Below are positions 56,701-64,000 of a DNA stretch of 64,000 nucleotides, one piece after another. This DNA is from Alentia gelatinosa (Eukaryota; Annelida; Polychaeta; Phyllodocida; Polynoidae), in assembly GCA_950022655.1 (NCBI GenBank), contig OX465579.1, positions 52,741,950 through 52,805,949 on the forward strand, in the 5' to 3' direction. Positions within the stretch are counted from its first letter, which is position 1; every line of letters starts with the position of its first letter. A model generated the notes under the pieces. That model was given only the letters and a program-made list of their open reading frames with translations. It made no database searches and was not told the origin of the DNA. The position numbers were made by a program, and so were the translations under genes.

Positions 56701-57804
56701 AGATGACAGTGAAGAAAAGCCCGAATACTTCTCAATCCAATTATTCTACATATATATTTTTTTCATTTGAGTGAGATTTCTTTTCTAAAGTGTTCAGTGT
56801 GGCGGGCGTTCTATTTCAAATAAGGGTTACAGAATGCTTCATATATATGTGCCACCTCTGAAGGCGTACCTCTCTTTACTCTAACCCTATTGCAGGCACA
56901 GGGACTTTCCAATTTCACCTTAAGCTTCACGTTCCTTTTAGATAAGTTTATTGTAATATCCTACTAAAAAGATAGACTATATATAAAGTAGACATTACAA
57001 AGATATCTATGAGGAAATCATGACGATTTGCATGAAAAGAAGGTGGCGACATGTTACCTCCAGCCTTGATCAGGTAGTTGACCATCTCGGGGTAGTCGAC
57101 GGCAGCGGCCACGTGCAGTGGGGTGCGTCCCTTCTCGTCAGCAATGTCGATGTTTGCACGGCACTCGTCCAGCAAGAAGCGTGCCACGTCCACGTCCCAC
57201 GCGCGTGCCGCCTGGTGAAAACTTCACATATTACGACTCGTTCTTCTCGTATTCACGGGGTTCACCAAGTAAACCTTTAGCTTCTTTGACTTATCTACGG
57301 ACTTGGATGACCAACCCATCGTCATTTGTGAGTTTCAGTAGAAATCACGAAGAATAATCCTGATCTAATGCATGTGCAGGATAATCAATACTTATGTAGA
57401 GCTGATAAATATGAATCTTTGTCTGAAACACTACATATCTCATGCAGCCAGACTAACGATGCTTAATAGAGGGATGTCAATTCGAGTCAGGTAAAATGGT
57501 AGAAATACTTTATATACCTCATGCAGCACAGACTGTCCATGCTTATCTGTGCAGTTGATGTTGGCCTGATTCCACAGCAGCGACTCAATATACTCGAGGT
57601 TGACGCATGTGTCATCTGTATTCTCCTGACCAAGCCTGGCAAAGTATTCGATCAGACTCCGGTTGTGGATGCTACGCATCTCCCGCTGGCTCTCAGACAG
57701 GTGGGTGCCGTCCACTGCGTCAGATGGCCGTGTGTCGCCACCCAGCTCCGGTGTGAGGCCCTGCCCACCAGCCCGGCGCCGGTCCATGCTCGATTCCTCG
57801 CCAC
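38600..57804 (-). CDS. Ankyrin-repeat TRP cation channel, gene span
   Basis: Nineteen exons on the minus strand, phase-consistent throughout, giving about 964 residues from the Met at 57787. Domains: Ser/Gly-rich N-terminus (1-40), four to five ankyrin repeats (about 55-235, e.g. DEKGRTPLHVAAA, DYKGRTPLHVAAE), linker with FHTTDRANRKQFFHLNWLEP (about 240-265), pre-S1 and S1-S4 (about 290-470), S5, pore loop and S6 (about 480-603), then a helix like the TRP domain (DNAKANAVMQKAITIMSIEE) and a long polar, coiled-coil tail rich in Lys, Asp and Gln. Known of the family: tetrameric plasma-membrane cation channels in sensory signalling. Architecture is closest to TRPV/TRPA, but I cannot place it in a named subfamily. 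Convergent with INIP. Confidence 0.88.
39598..39817 (-). CDS. TRP channel exon 18
   Basis: Acceptor TCTGTATTCAG, donor GTAAAT. Encodes GHAAELSSSLVVAHRPPPSR, VGSHLDMMTPRSFMDFSEPT and on to SRTISPPHRGEDD. Polar, Ser/Pro-rich cytoplasmic tail with possible phosphorylation sites; no domain recognised. Confidence 0.8.
41079..41177 (-). CDS. TRP channel exon 17
   Basis: Phases (2 in, 1 out) match exons 16 and 18. Encodes VSPTSPAADMTSAARQND, VTGPTVEIQGTSSSS. Acceptor CCCTAGAG is weak and donor GTGTGT moderate; Ser/Thr-rich, no known domain. Confidence 0.65.
41540..41720 (-). pseudogene. Two decayed tandem copies of the 3' end of TRP exon 16
   Basis: At about 41715-41655 the minus strand reads LQIKTLIKQITVAAVNGQGE, a copy of KQIKTLLQQVAVSTLAGQG; at 41600-41550 it reads GQIKTMLQ then TAG and VTVALAK. 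Both share a preceding word like (A)AAGTAGGA. The donor GT after the CAAG is lost in the first copy and a stop occurs in the second. Confidence 0.75.
41768..42077 (-). CDS. TRP channel exon 16 (coiled coil)
   Basis: Acceptor TCCGTTGGCAG, donor GTAGGT. Encodes DDLDDLKEQMYDYVLHAKRR, a poly-Asn/Asp segment, a basic KKKR patch, and a heptad-like helix from FEQEMDQLQDGLADMMERQN through KVKRDMKQIKTLLQQVAVS. Likely a tetramerisation coiled coil, by analogy with other TRP tails. Confidence 0.88.
42971..43045 (-). CDS. TRP channel exon 15 (probable cassette)
   Basis: Twenty-five codons, phase 0 on both sides, acceptor ACCTTTCAG, donor GTCTTT (weak). Encodes DILQELQEQWDMLFKPHSRK PRKQQ. Its start resembles the start of exon 16 (DDLDDLKEQMYDYV), so the pair may be a duplication. 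It can be included or skipped without frame change. Confidence 0.68.
43649..43850 (-). CDS. TRP channel exon 14 (TRP-domain-like helix)
   Basis: Acceptor TTGATTTCAG, donor GTAATT. Encodes VYDNAKANAVMQKAITIMSI, EEGLSKKRRRKFREFIH and an acidic stretch DFYDDDTTDVGGEDLKK. The AxxxQ(K/R)AITI part corresponds to the helix after S6 in TRPV channels. Confidence 0.9.
44653..44793 (+). repeat. (GGGA)n tetranucleotide array
   Basis: About 35 nearly perfect AGGG units in TRP intron 13. The Pro/Ser frame on the minus strand is a period artefact. Confidence 0.95.
45215..45840 (-). repeat. Dispersed repeat H, copy 2 (inverted relative to 19930-20555)
   Basis: Lies in the TRP intron between exons 13 and 14. 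Reverse-complement collinear with the first copy, including the poly-C/poly-G positions. No coding signal in either. Confidence 0.8.
45928..46043 (-). CDS. TRP channel exon 13 (S6)
   Basis: Acceptor ATTTCCTCAG, donor GTACGT. Encodes GMHAVDATMTYLLLFSWFAL and SAILMLNLFIALMSDTFQ. The LNLFIALMxxTF gate motif is typical of TRP S6. Confidence 0.95.
46551..46714 (-). CDS. TRP channel exon 12 (pore loop)
   Basis: Acceptor TCTTCTTTACAG, donor GTAGGT. Encodes ACAFSMIFAGPKVPEKYQGL, the turret GLDNVTITVGGMGDTGS, and the pore helix with filter LLFTLFRLTLVDDYDYD. Aligned by eye to TRPV/TRPA pores, LVDD occupies the filter position; the upstream GGMGD is in the turret. Confidence 0.9.
48004..48263 (-). CDS. 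TRP channel exon 11 (S3-S5)
   Basis: Acceptor TTGCCTTTTAG, donor GTAAGT. Encodes NIFDWICYALLVVCIITHLV (S3), LHIRIMAVTIILIWLRLMKN (S4, with Arg and Lys at its cytoplasmic end), and LGPFIVIVGHMVSDVIKFAF (start of S5). Confidence 0.93.
48485..48624 (-). CDS. TRP channel exon 10 (S2-S3 loop)
   Basis: Acceptor TTTTAACGCAG, donor GTCAGT. Encodes QWREWRKKELERDLEFTHPR, WPEEAQYLQQEMEELDKTGP and QYFNDFW. A charged cytoplasmic loop; the Trp codon is completed by the next exon. Confidence 0.87.
49022..49099 (-). CDS. TRP channel exon 9 (S2)
   Basis: Twenty-six codons after acceptor TCCTTTTCCAG: ILALLLSVFQIKEELSEFLN, SKKIYS. The donor is taken as GTGGGT at 49021 because it keeps phase 0 for the next exon. 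A better-looking GTGAGT at 48995 would break the frame. Confidence 0.75.
49917..50049 (-). CDS. TRP channel exon 8 (S1)
   Basis: Acceptor GTTGTATTGCAG, donor GTACGT. Encodes LRAILSTVVNLTFILMWTIQ (first membrane helix), then GTMLDYSVRHRYDLPDQWW and RILLF. It starts with one base completing Lys. Confidence 0.88.
50050..53309. other. TRP intron 7
   Basis: About 3.3 kb with no exon I can support. It contains a G run at 51911-51928 and scattered AT-rich sequence only. Confidence 0.5.
53310..53401 (-). CDS. TRP channel exon 7
   Basis: Encodes (MQ)VIINYKQIDLVTHPVI, TRLIDLKWNSFG and two bases of Lys; donor GTAGGT. Two acceptors, before 53401 and before 53395, both keep frame; the first has the better pyrimidine tract. 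HPV(I/F)xxLxxxKWxxFG precedes S1 in TRP channels. Confidence 0.82.
54664..54695 (-). CDS. TRP channel exon 6 (32-nt microexon)
   Basis: Acceptor TGTCTTTGCAG, donor GTAAGT. In the phase set by exon 5 it reads E, then DDRPVFPQTA. Another frame reads TTDQYFHKLQ and looks equally peptide-like, so the phase match to both neighbours is what decides it. Confidence 0.65.
54950..55040 (-). CDS. TRP channel exon 5 (linker)
   Basis: Acceptor TTTGCCCTAG, donor GTGAGT. Encodes AKMALDQFHTTDRANRKQFF and HLNWLEPRGP. The TDRANRKQ(F/Y)(F/Y) linker pattern is seen in ankyrin-type invertebrate TRP channels. Confidence 0.85.
55696..55811 (-). CDS. TRP channel exon 4
   Basis: Acceptor TTGTTATAG, donor GTAAGA. 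Encodes DRSETARLLLEVDDPAPAG, then VKDNSGQAAIVWMITKMPPV: end of the last ankyrin repeat and start of the linker. Confidence 0.88.
55990..56130 (+). repeat. Minisatellite in TRP intron 3
   Basis: About three copies of a unit near 45 bases containing TATGGAGAGTGTAGGTGAAG and TGTAAAGGGGGAGTATTATG. Confidence 0.85.
56293..56457 (-). CDS. TRP channel exon 3 (ankyrin repeats)
   Basis: Acceptor TCACGTGACAG, donor GTCAGT. Encodes ANKEARTLGEEQTPVHFAAR, NDACGSLKALIKNG and DVRDYKGRTPLHVAAEL. Two ankyrin TPLH/TPVH signatures are visible. Phase 1 out. Confidence 0.9.
57058..57211 (-). CDS. TRP channel exon 2 (ankyrin repeats)
   Basis: Acceptor TTTTCACCAG, donor GTAACA. Encodes AARAWDVDVARFLLDECRAN, IDIADEKGRTPLHVAAAVDY and PEMVNYLIKAG: one full ankyrin repeat and parts of its neighbours. 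Ends with one base, completed by the next exon to give GANKE. Confidence 0.9.
57518..57804 (-). CDS. TRP channel exon 1 seen (N-terminus)
   Basis: Starts after acceptor TTCATTTGTAG with two bases of a codon, then GEESSMDRRRAGGQG; ends VLHE in phase 0 before GTATAT. The Met at 57787 may be the start, but the phase-2 entry implies an upstream exon (candidate 60411-60422). The last part, IESLLWNQANINCTDKHGQS, begins the ankyrin repeats. Confidence 0.82.
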
Positions 57805-60410
57805 CTACAAATGAACATGTAGCATAAGGTCAAGGGGTCTGAGGTCAAAAGTCGACTGGTATGGGGACTAGGTTATGATATGGATTCTTTACTGATTTTC
57901 ATCATGATAAATCATTCAGATTATTCACTTGGACTATCAAACTGAAATGTAATTTTCATCACAATTCTTTTAATATACTATAACAGGTTTACAGCTTTTG
58001 TGTATGGTTACATTATTGATGATGACCAATTTAACCTGTTTTGGGGCTTTAATAAATGCCATGTTGAGGTATTAGTAATGCCTATCTATTCATTTACCCC
58101 ATAATAAAGGCAAAACGACGTGTTTCCGATTGAGGTGCATCCTATCTGATGTAACAAGTGTTTACGTAATAGTCTACTGTTATCTAAACAGGCCTCCCAG
58201 TGTCCTGCTTCCTCAATATAGGTTTTTTATAGGTTTTGAAAATCAAAATATAGGGTTTTATAGGTTTTCCAAGGCCCAAAACATAGGCTTTAATAGTTTT
58301 TTAGGGCTAACATATTCAGCATAATAACAGTCAAAATGTAGTGAATCCCTTATTTTAAGTTCTTGATTTCTAAAAAATGTACCTAGTACTAAATTAGAGA
58401 ACATCAGGTTGTCTGCCTCATCTGGTTATACCCAGGAAGCATGTATATGTGTGTTGAGTTTCCAACAGGCCAGCCAGCCCAGCAAAAAGTCACACCATCT
58501 TTTGATTCTTAAACACTTTTATGATCTCTTAAATAAACTGATAATGTGGATTTCTTGTCATTTGACAATCTAACTTTGTGTCTAGTTAACTTCTACGATT
58601 TTCTGTACACATCATTCTGCATGGTAGTGAAAATATAGGTTTTTATAGGTTAGATAGGTTACTTTGAGAAAAACAAAGGCTCAAGAATCAAAATATAGGT
58701 TTTTATAGGTTTTATAGGTTTTAAAGGTTTCACTGGGAGGCCTGTCTAAATCTAAATGCACTTAGTAACCAAATAGATTTTGAATTTGAAGCACAATGTC
58801 GAGATTAGGACTATACACGAAAGAGAAATGATGAATGAGTCCACAAAGCAGGGTACAGAAAAAATCATTGTAATATCTTGGGTATTTTTAATGTATTGTC
58901 ATTTTTATGAAGTGATGTATATAGGGTGATACCTCAATACCAAGAGATCTGTCATACTCGAGTTTGAAGATATGGGCTTGATAAGATGAAACACTTAATC
59001 AAAAGAAGGACAAGGGAGGCGAAGCCAATGGTAGCTTCTTGTGAAAGCCGTGCGTTGGATAATGAACAGTCTGGAGGTTTTAGATCCATGTTGTCGAAGT
59101 AAGCGGCCCTGTCCAATCTGTCAAAAGGCCCTTTTCCATTTGCCTACAAAACCGGTGTAGATTTTCTGTGTTCTCCTCAAAGCCCATATGTCAGCAGCGC
59201 TAAAGGTCCGTTGGTGGTTGCTGACTGTATATCAGTGATGGGCAATGGAAATAGGCTATTAGGAGAACACCAAAAATCTACACCGTTTTCATCGGCCAAT
59301 GGAAACAGGCCTTAAGATGGAGATTTGTGAAGGCTGTTTGATGGGTGATCAAGTATATACATATGTTTACGTAAGCACTGTGCCCAGTATACCTAGGTAG
59401 AGATCTGTCAAAGCTGTGTCGTGAGTAATAAAGGCTTGAACCATTACATATACATTGACTGAGGAAGCGCCCCGTCGATTCTGTCAAAGGGTAACCAAGC
59501 CTTGAACTGTTAATTATACATGGTATGAGTCAGCACTGTATCGAGTTTGTCAAAGGTAAAGATCAATGAATGCTTCATGATGGGTAACTAACAGTTTCGA
59601 ACCCTATAATGCACCTCATCAATCCATTGACATTGAATGTATACACTTTTACATAGAAATATAGAGAGCAGGGAACATCTAATACTATTATACTGCACCG
59701 AAACGGGGTTAAAGGTTTACAGTAGACTACAATACAAGTCAAAACATCCCAGGTGCTAACAACATGAACCACCAGGAGGGTTTGTTGTCTGGGGTTGTTT
59801 TTCTTTATTGTAGATTGTATTGTTGGCCTCCCTTTGTTTCTAGATAAGTGATACAGTGAACACATCAGGGTCAAAGCGTGGAGACGTATTATAGGCACGA
59901 CATAACTAAACAGAATAAATTAGGTCAGCGGAGGAAATTTCGAAAGTGATGTGAGGACTTTGAAATAAAAAATCCCCGAAAGAAAGTTTTTACAAGTCAA
60001 AGTCTACTATACTCCTCCCGGCTGATATCAACAAGTATCAATGGCTGGATTGGACTGCTTTTCCAGGGATGCCAGTGAGATCGAAAGATATACATATATG
60101 AGAATCTCTACATCCTATGATCATATGCAATATACATGACTTGGTCCCAGTCATCCTAGAAAAGTGCAGAGTATGGAGTTAAAGATCAACACATATCACA
60201 TCGTATGCCATAGGACAAGATGTACTTGCAATCAGAAGTTTACAAATGTACACCGACCATATGTTCACCCGTGAGCAACATGTAATAACACTGGCATCCC
60301 TGATACCTGCTTTGGGAGTAACTGGAGATTCAGACGTTAGAATAGGCGACTAGAGAAGTGAAACTCTGGGAGTTAGATACTATATCACATAATTAGTATT
60401 GACACATTAC
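57805..60410. other. Upstream region of the TRP gene
   Basis: Apart from the 58189-58744 MITE I see no exon or promoter motif I can defend here. It is either the first intron or 5' flanking DNA, depending on whether the 60411-60422 microexon is real. Confidence 0.4.
58189..58744. mobile_element. 556-bp MITE with CAGGCCTCCCAGTG ends, TCTAAA duplication
   Basis: Perfect 14-bp inverted ends CAGGCCTCCCAGTG / CACTGGGAGGCCTG, flanked by TCTAAA at 58183-58188 and 58745-58750. Subterminal blocks of AATATAGGTTTTTATAGGTT repeat near both ends. The plan (CAGG ends, 6-bp duplication, short subterminal repeats) is like the 24350 element, suggesting a shared hAT-like class. A fragment of the same repeat lies at about 49655-49710. 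Confidence 0.85.
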
Positions 60411-60422
60411 CTTCCATACCAC
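60411..60422 (-). CDS. Possible 12-nt microexon upstream of the TRP gene
   Basis: Between TTTCTTTCAG and GTAATG lie only GTGGTATGGAAG. Its final base plus the first two of the exon at 57804 give Gly in the right phase, and an in-frame ATG (MEGGEESSM...) could start translation. The match could be chance. Confidence 0.3.
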
Positions 60423-60487
60423 CTGAAAGAAACACAAGATAGCCATGACACACTGTCTTCCAGGTTACCTGAACCCCCCTTACATTA

Positions 60488-60720
60488 AGGGTGTATTCCC
60501 TAGAGTGACCAGATTTAGATGCCATCAGGTATCTGCCAAACATAGGTGTTGTGTACAAAGCCACAGGCCCATTCGAAGGCCGATATCGTACGCCAGCCGT
60601 AGAGCGTTGCTGGACATTACCAAGCAAAAGCTATTTGATTAGGTTTTAGTGGCCTTTGGCCATTCCACCATCATAATGCCACCGTTGATCATGTGGCCTG
60701 CTCCACTGCACCTATTTCTA
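60488..60720. repeat. Dispersed repeat related to 40645-40945
   Basis: Shares GCCATCAGG, GCCAAAC and GGCAAAAGCTATTTaATCAG-type words in the same order with 40669-40800. Both copies lack ORFs. Edges are uncertain. Confidence 0.45.
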
Positions 60721-60742
60721 TATTTCCGTATAACAGTCGTTA

Positions 60743-61344
60743 AAGGACGTGTTCCACTGGGCTGACTGCACCGCCAAAAATAGAACATCTCATAGCGACC
60801 ACACAACTGCCTTTTGTCAGGTGATTATATATCAATTGGTGCAGTGGAGAAGGGAGCACACTTATTGGCAATAGCTGCACAGCAGTGTCACGGGCGACTG
60901 CCCATAAAACCTAATAAAATAGAATTTGTTAGTTGCCTACAAACGTAGCCCACACAGCCGTCGGGAGTCGTCAGCCTTTGAACTCACCAGTGAGTTTCTA
61001 CACTATATGTATGTTTCAAAGACACCCAACACTGTCAGATTCATTGCTATCCCAATAATACGATCAGTTAATGGCTGTGTGGTGCTTTTCAGTCAGCCTT
61101 GTAGAACATACCCTGTAAGGACATGTTCCAACAGGTACTTGGACAAGCTGCACACAGTGGCCATGTAGTGGCCATACAGTGCTCTTTTGTGATTATGCAG
61201 TCAATAGCTGTCACAGGCGGGCATAGACATTGGTGTGGTGGAATAGGCTATATGCTCAAGCAGCCTGTCAGTTAGTATATTGTGGGCATGTTTGGTAGAC
61301 ACCCGACGGCATCGAATTCATGTCAGCCTGATGGAGCTGTCCCT
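60743..61344. mobile_element. 602-bp TIR element, TTA target duplication
   Basis: Left end AAGGACGTGTTCCACTGGGC and right end, reversed, AGGGACAGCTCCATCAGGC are imperfect inverted repeats, flanked by TTA at 60740-60742 and 61345-61347. Internal inverted CAGTCAGCC words suggest rearrangement or nesting. Harbinger-like by target and layout. Confidence 0.55.
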
Positions 61345-61844
61345 TTAGACAAAGGAAAATACATGTGTATCAAATGGAATGAGTGCGAACACCCAGCACA
61401 GGGTGAGGATTAAGACAGCAGAGACATTTGTCCAACAGGTTTCTTCGAAGAGGATTGAATATACATACAAAATTTACATTGCATTTTATCTGACCAATTT
61501 ATCACTTGTCTAGTTTAATTTATACATACCAATGAAAATCTCATTTCAGCATATAGCGTGCACATTATTCATGCCCTCTTTTCTTTCCAACTTGTACCAG
61601 AAAATGTGATTAGGCATGGTCAGAAGTCTTACACTAATCATCATTTCATTGTTGTTTTTCCTCAGCCACCAGCCTATGCCAGTCGGTATATGCTGCATGT
61701 CTACAAGACACCAGCGATCACCAACCGAAATCTGCTAGATTCTTGCCGTTATATGTTGGATACTTATCAGACACCAGACATTATTTTGTCCTTATTGCAA
61801 GCCCTCACCTGTTGGACGTTCGCCATCATCTGGGAAGTGTTTTA

Positions 61845-62936
61845 AGGGTCGATTCCACCAAACAACCGTTTTTTCAAGGCAAACAGACGTTCCAGCCGAC
61901 CTTTCGACAGACGTCGGCTGAAACGTCTGGCCAAATTGCTTCAAAATGCATCGCTGCTCCACCAAAAACCCCAGCAGACGCTCATTTGGTCCCCGTACAA
62001 GCGTCTGGTGTGTGCTTCTACTGAACAGATGTTTCGGACGATGGCCCCAAGTGCCAGCAGATCCTCTAGCTGACGTCCCACCTGATGCTCAATACAGACA
62101 GCGGGGGGCGGACGGTGGTGCCACATCGTGGACGTTGGCTGCACTTCACGTGTTAATATCGAGTTCTCCGCTAACTCGATAGGTGGCGCGGCGTGCGGCG
62201 ATACACTGCGATGCTCTGAACCCTGCGAAAGCCGTGTATCAAGCGGAGCGGTGTGTCGCTGTGTCAGGATTTGTACAGGAATGGTCAGAGATCGTCAAAT
62301 AACCGCAGAAATATACGTTAAATCAAACAATGAAGGTAAATAAAGATAAGGATTGATGTTATGAATGTGTATGGCACGCTATGGTGCTAGAATTCTGCCG
62401 AAAAACCGAAAGTGTCGGAATCTTCTATGTCCGGTCGCGACTTCGGGTATCGCCGGTGTCGGCCGCGCAGTGTTGGCGGCGTTCCCTCGCAGCGGGTCCC
62501 GGCAGAGCCCATAGGCGGGTGTCGTAGTCTTCGAATGCATCTGCCAGACGCCCAATTCCAGCAGACAAAAAACTAATAAATCAGATATTCGGCCGATGCT
62601 ATAATTCTATCCCTTGGAGGGTTGTTGGAGCATCGCCTGGTGCATCGCCTGGAAAATCTGGTGGGTGGAAGCGCATTTTTTATCATTTCAACAGTCGCCA
62701 CGGCCTAGGTCCCAGCAACCCTGCAGCAACCGTGAGCAACCCTCGGGCGATGTGCCAGCCACCCCATCAAACGCTCACCTAACCCAGCAATCGAGAGCAG
62801 ACGTCTGGCAGATAACCATTGCACGGGATGTCGACCTGCTCCACCAACCAGATGGGAACCTAATTTCATGAGATTTTCCAGCAACCATTGAACAGGCATT
62901 GTACAACGTTTTCGTCTGGTTGGTGGAAGACCCCCT
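61845..62936. mobile_element. Family B MITE copy 3 (1092 bp), TTA target duplication
   Basis: Ends AGGGTCGATTCCACCAA and TTGGTGGAAGACCCCCT, flanked by TTA at 61842-61844 and 62937-62939. The interior around 62200-62480 matches copies 1 and 2 (GATTTGTACxGGAAxGGTCA and AATGAAGGTAAATAAAGATA), while the outer parts differ. Confidence 0.8.
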
Positions 62937-63783
62937 TTATAGTTGTGACAGCTGTTAATAGTGACTGTTTTAAAGAGGTCGTTACATTCTATAGATAAAC
63001 GATCATAACACAGTCGTCAGTCTCAGGTGCTGTGAGCTCTTGGTCACAGTTTTGCATTCCATAGTCGTAATCATTTGGAGATCATTTAGTCCAATTGATT
63101 TCCAAAACAGTGACAGGGTCAGATCTGTCATACAGGTCTGATAGTCATACGAAAACCTATCAAAATTAAAAGATATTTGCAGTGGAAGATTTTATATGAA
63201 TATTATGCCTTTATCCCAAATTACAGAGTTTTCTTTTGAGTAATATACATGAGGCAAATTTTTATTTATGAATGGGTCTTGTTATTGTTGAACTGTTGAA
63301 ATAGCCATAAGTGCAGCCAACTATCACCAAATGGTGATACTAAAACGGTCTCACAATCAGTCATTCTTTTTCCATGATCACCAATTAAGATGTCACTGTC
63401 TAAAAAACACCTCCCTGGACAACAGATATCACTACAGCGGGTATTGATGTCACCAACCTGTGTGGCAGAGTCAACTTGTGACCTGACCTGCTGGGCTTTG
63501 TTGTGTTCTTTAATAATGTTCTAAAAATGATAAGTTCTACTGTTAGAATATCAAAGTTTTATGATCCCTGATGACCCTGGGCCAATCTTTGTCAGTCTCT
63601 TGAGTAGAAAATAAATCCAACTCTCACAATACAGGTGTTGTCACCTATAACTACCGATATCTGGGTAGTGATAGTGTTAGATAACCGTGTGCTAACCATG
63701 CATATAGTATCCAAAATATTGGCCCGGTCACTGTCATCTCTATGACCTCCTACACTGCCCCAGTTATTATACTTGAGGTATAA

Positions 63784-64000
63784 AGTGGGTGTTCCACCAA
63801 CCAGAAGAAAATGTTGTACAGAGCCTGTACAGCGGTTGCCAGCAGATCTGGCTTAGATCTGGCGAAGAACTGCTTGGTGAAACAGCTTGCCATTGGTTAG
63901 AGCTGACACCGGTTCTTTGTTGCCGGGTAAAATCAGCGTCTGTTGGTGGTTGTTGGAGCATCGCTGCAAGGTTGCTGAGTTTTTACTGGGGTTCGCTGGG
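63784..64000. mobile_element. Left end of another family B-type element, runs off window
   Basis: Begins AGTGGGTGTTCCACCAACC after TAA (63781-63783). Inner words such as TTGTTGGAGCATCGC are shared with 62620-62640 in copy 3. Confidence 0.55.

Overview
This is eukaryotic nuclear DNA from an animal. Genes are split into many short exons with GT-AG introns, and the introns and spacers are packed with degenerate transposons, MITE-like elements, microsatellites and homopolymer runs. The gene content (a choline transporter-like protein, the SOSS complex subunit INIP, and an ankyrin-repeat TRP channel of a type I cannot match to a named vertebrate channel), together with Ty3/Gypsy and RNase H-bearing LINE remnants, suggests an invertebrate metazoan. 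I cannot resolve the phylum from sequence alone. I found no CRISPR array, operon, rRNA or tRNA gene.

Layout. (1) 83-19698, minus strand: nine coding exons of a CTL1/SLC44A1-like choline transporter. The start codon is at 19698 and the gene runs off the left edge. Every assigned exon joins its neighbour in phase. Its introns hold most of the transposon load: nested elements with GGCCCTGTTTTTCAG ends, elements with GATCCACC ends, a LINE fragment, (GGGA)n/(GGCA)n arrays and a 70-bp-arm hairpin. (2) 19699-28106: intergenic, between two divergently oriented genes. It contains a dead Ty3/Gypsy element (minus strand, about 21.2-25.05 kb) that was itself hit by at least two smaller elements. (3) 28107-32409, plus strand: complete five-exon INIP (SOSS-C) gene, with a LINE RT remnant in intron 2 and a TTAA-flanked piggyBac-like MITE in intron 3. 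(4) 32410-38599: intergenic spacer between convergent genes, little recognised. (5) 38600-57804, minus strand: nineteen exons of an ankyrin-repeat TRP cation channel, complete at its 3' end, possibly with an upstream microexon at 60411-60422. (6) 57805-64000: upstream DNA with several short transposons of the CAGG...CCTG and TTA-target types.

The three genes are unrelated in function: choline uptake at membranes, single-stranded-DNA binding and double-strand-break repair, and cation entry. The most informative observations are a set of self-nested MITEs with exact 3-bp target duplications confirmed by empty sites inside the window, a TTAA-flanked element carrying an array of palindromes, and signs of exon duplication and decay in the TRP channel C-terminus.

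Exon borders were assigned by hand from reading frame, family resemblance and splice consensus. Phase agreement between neighbours is the main internal check.
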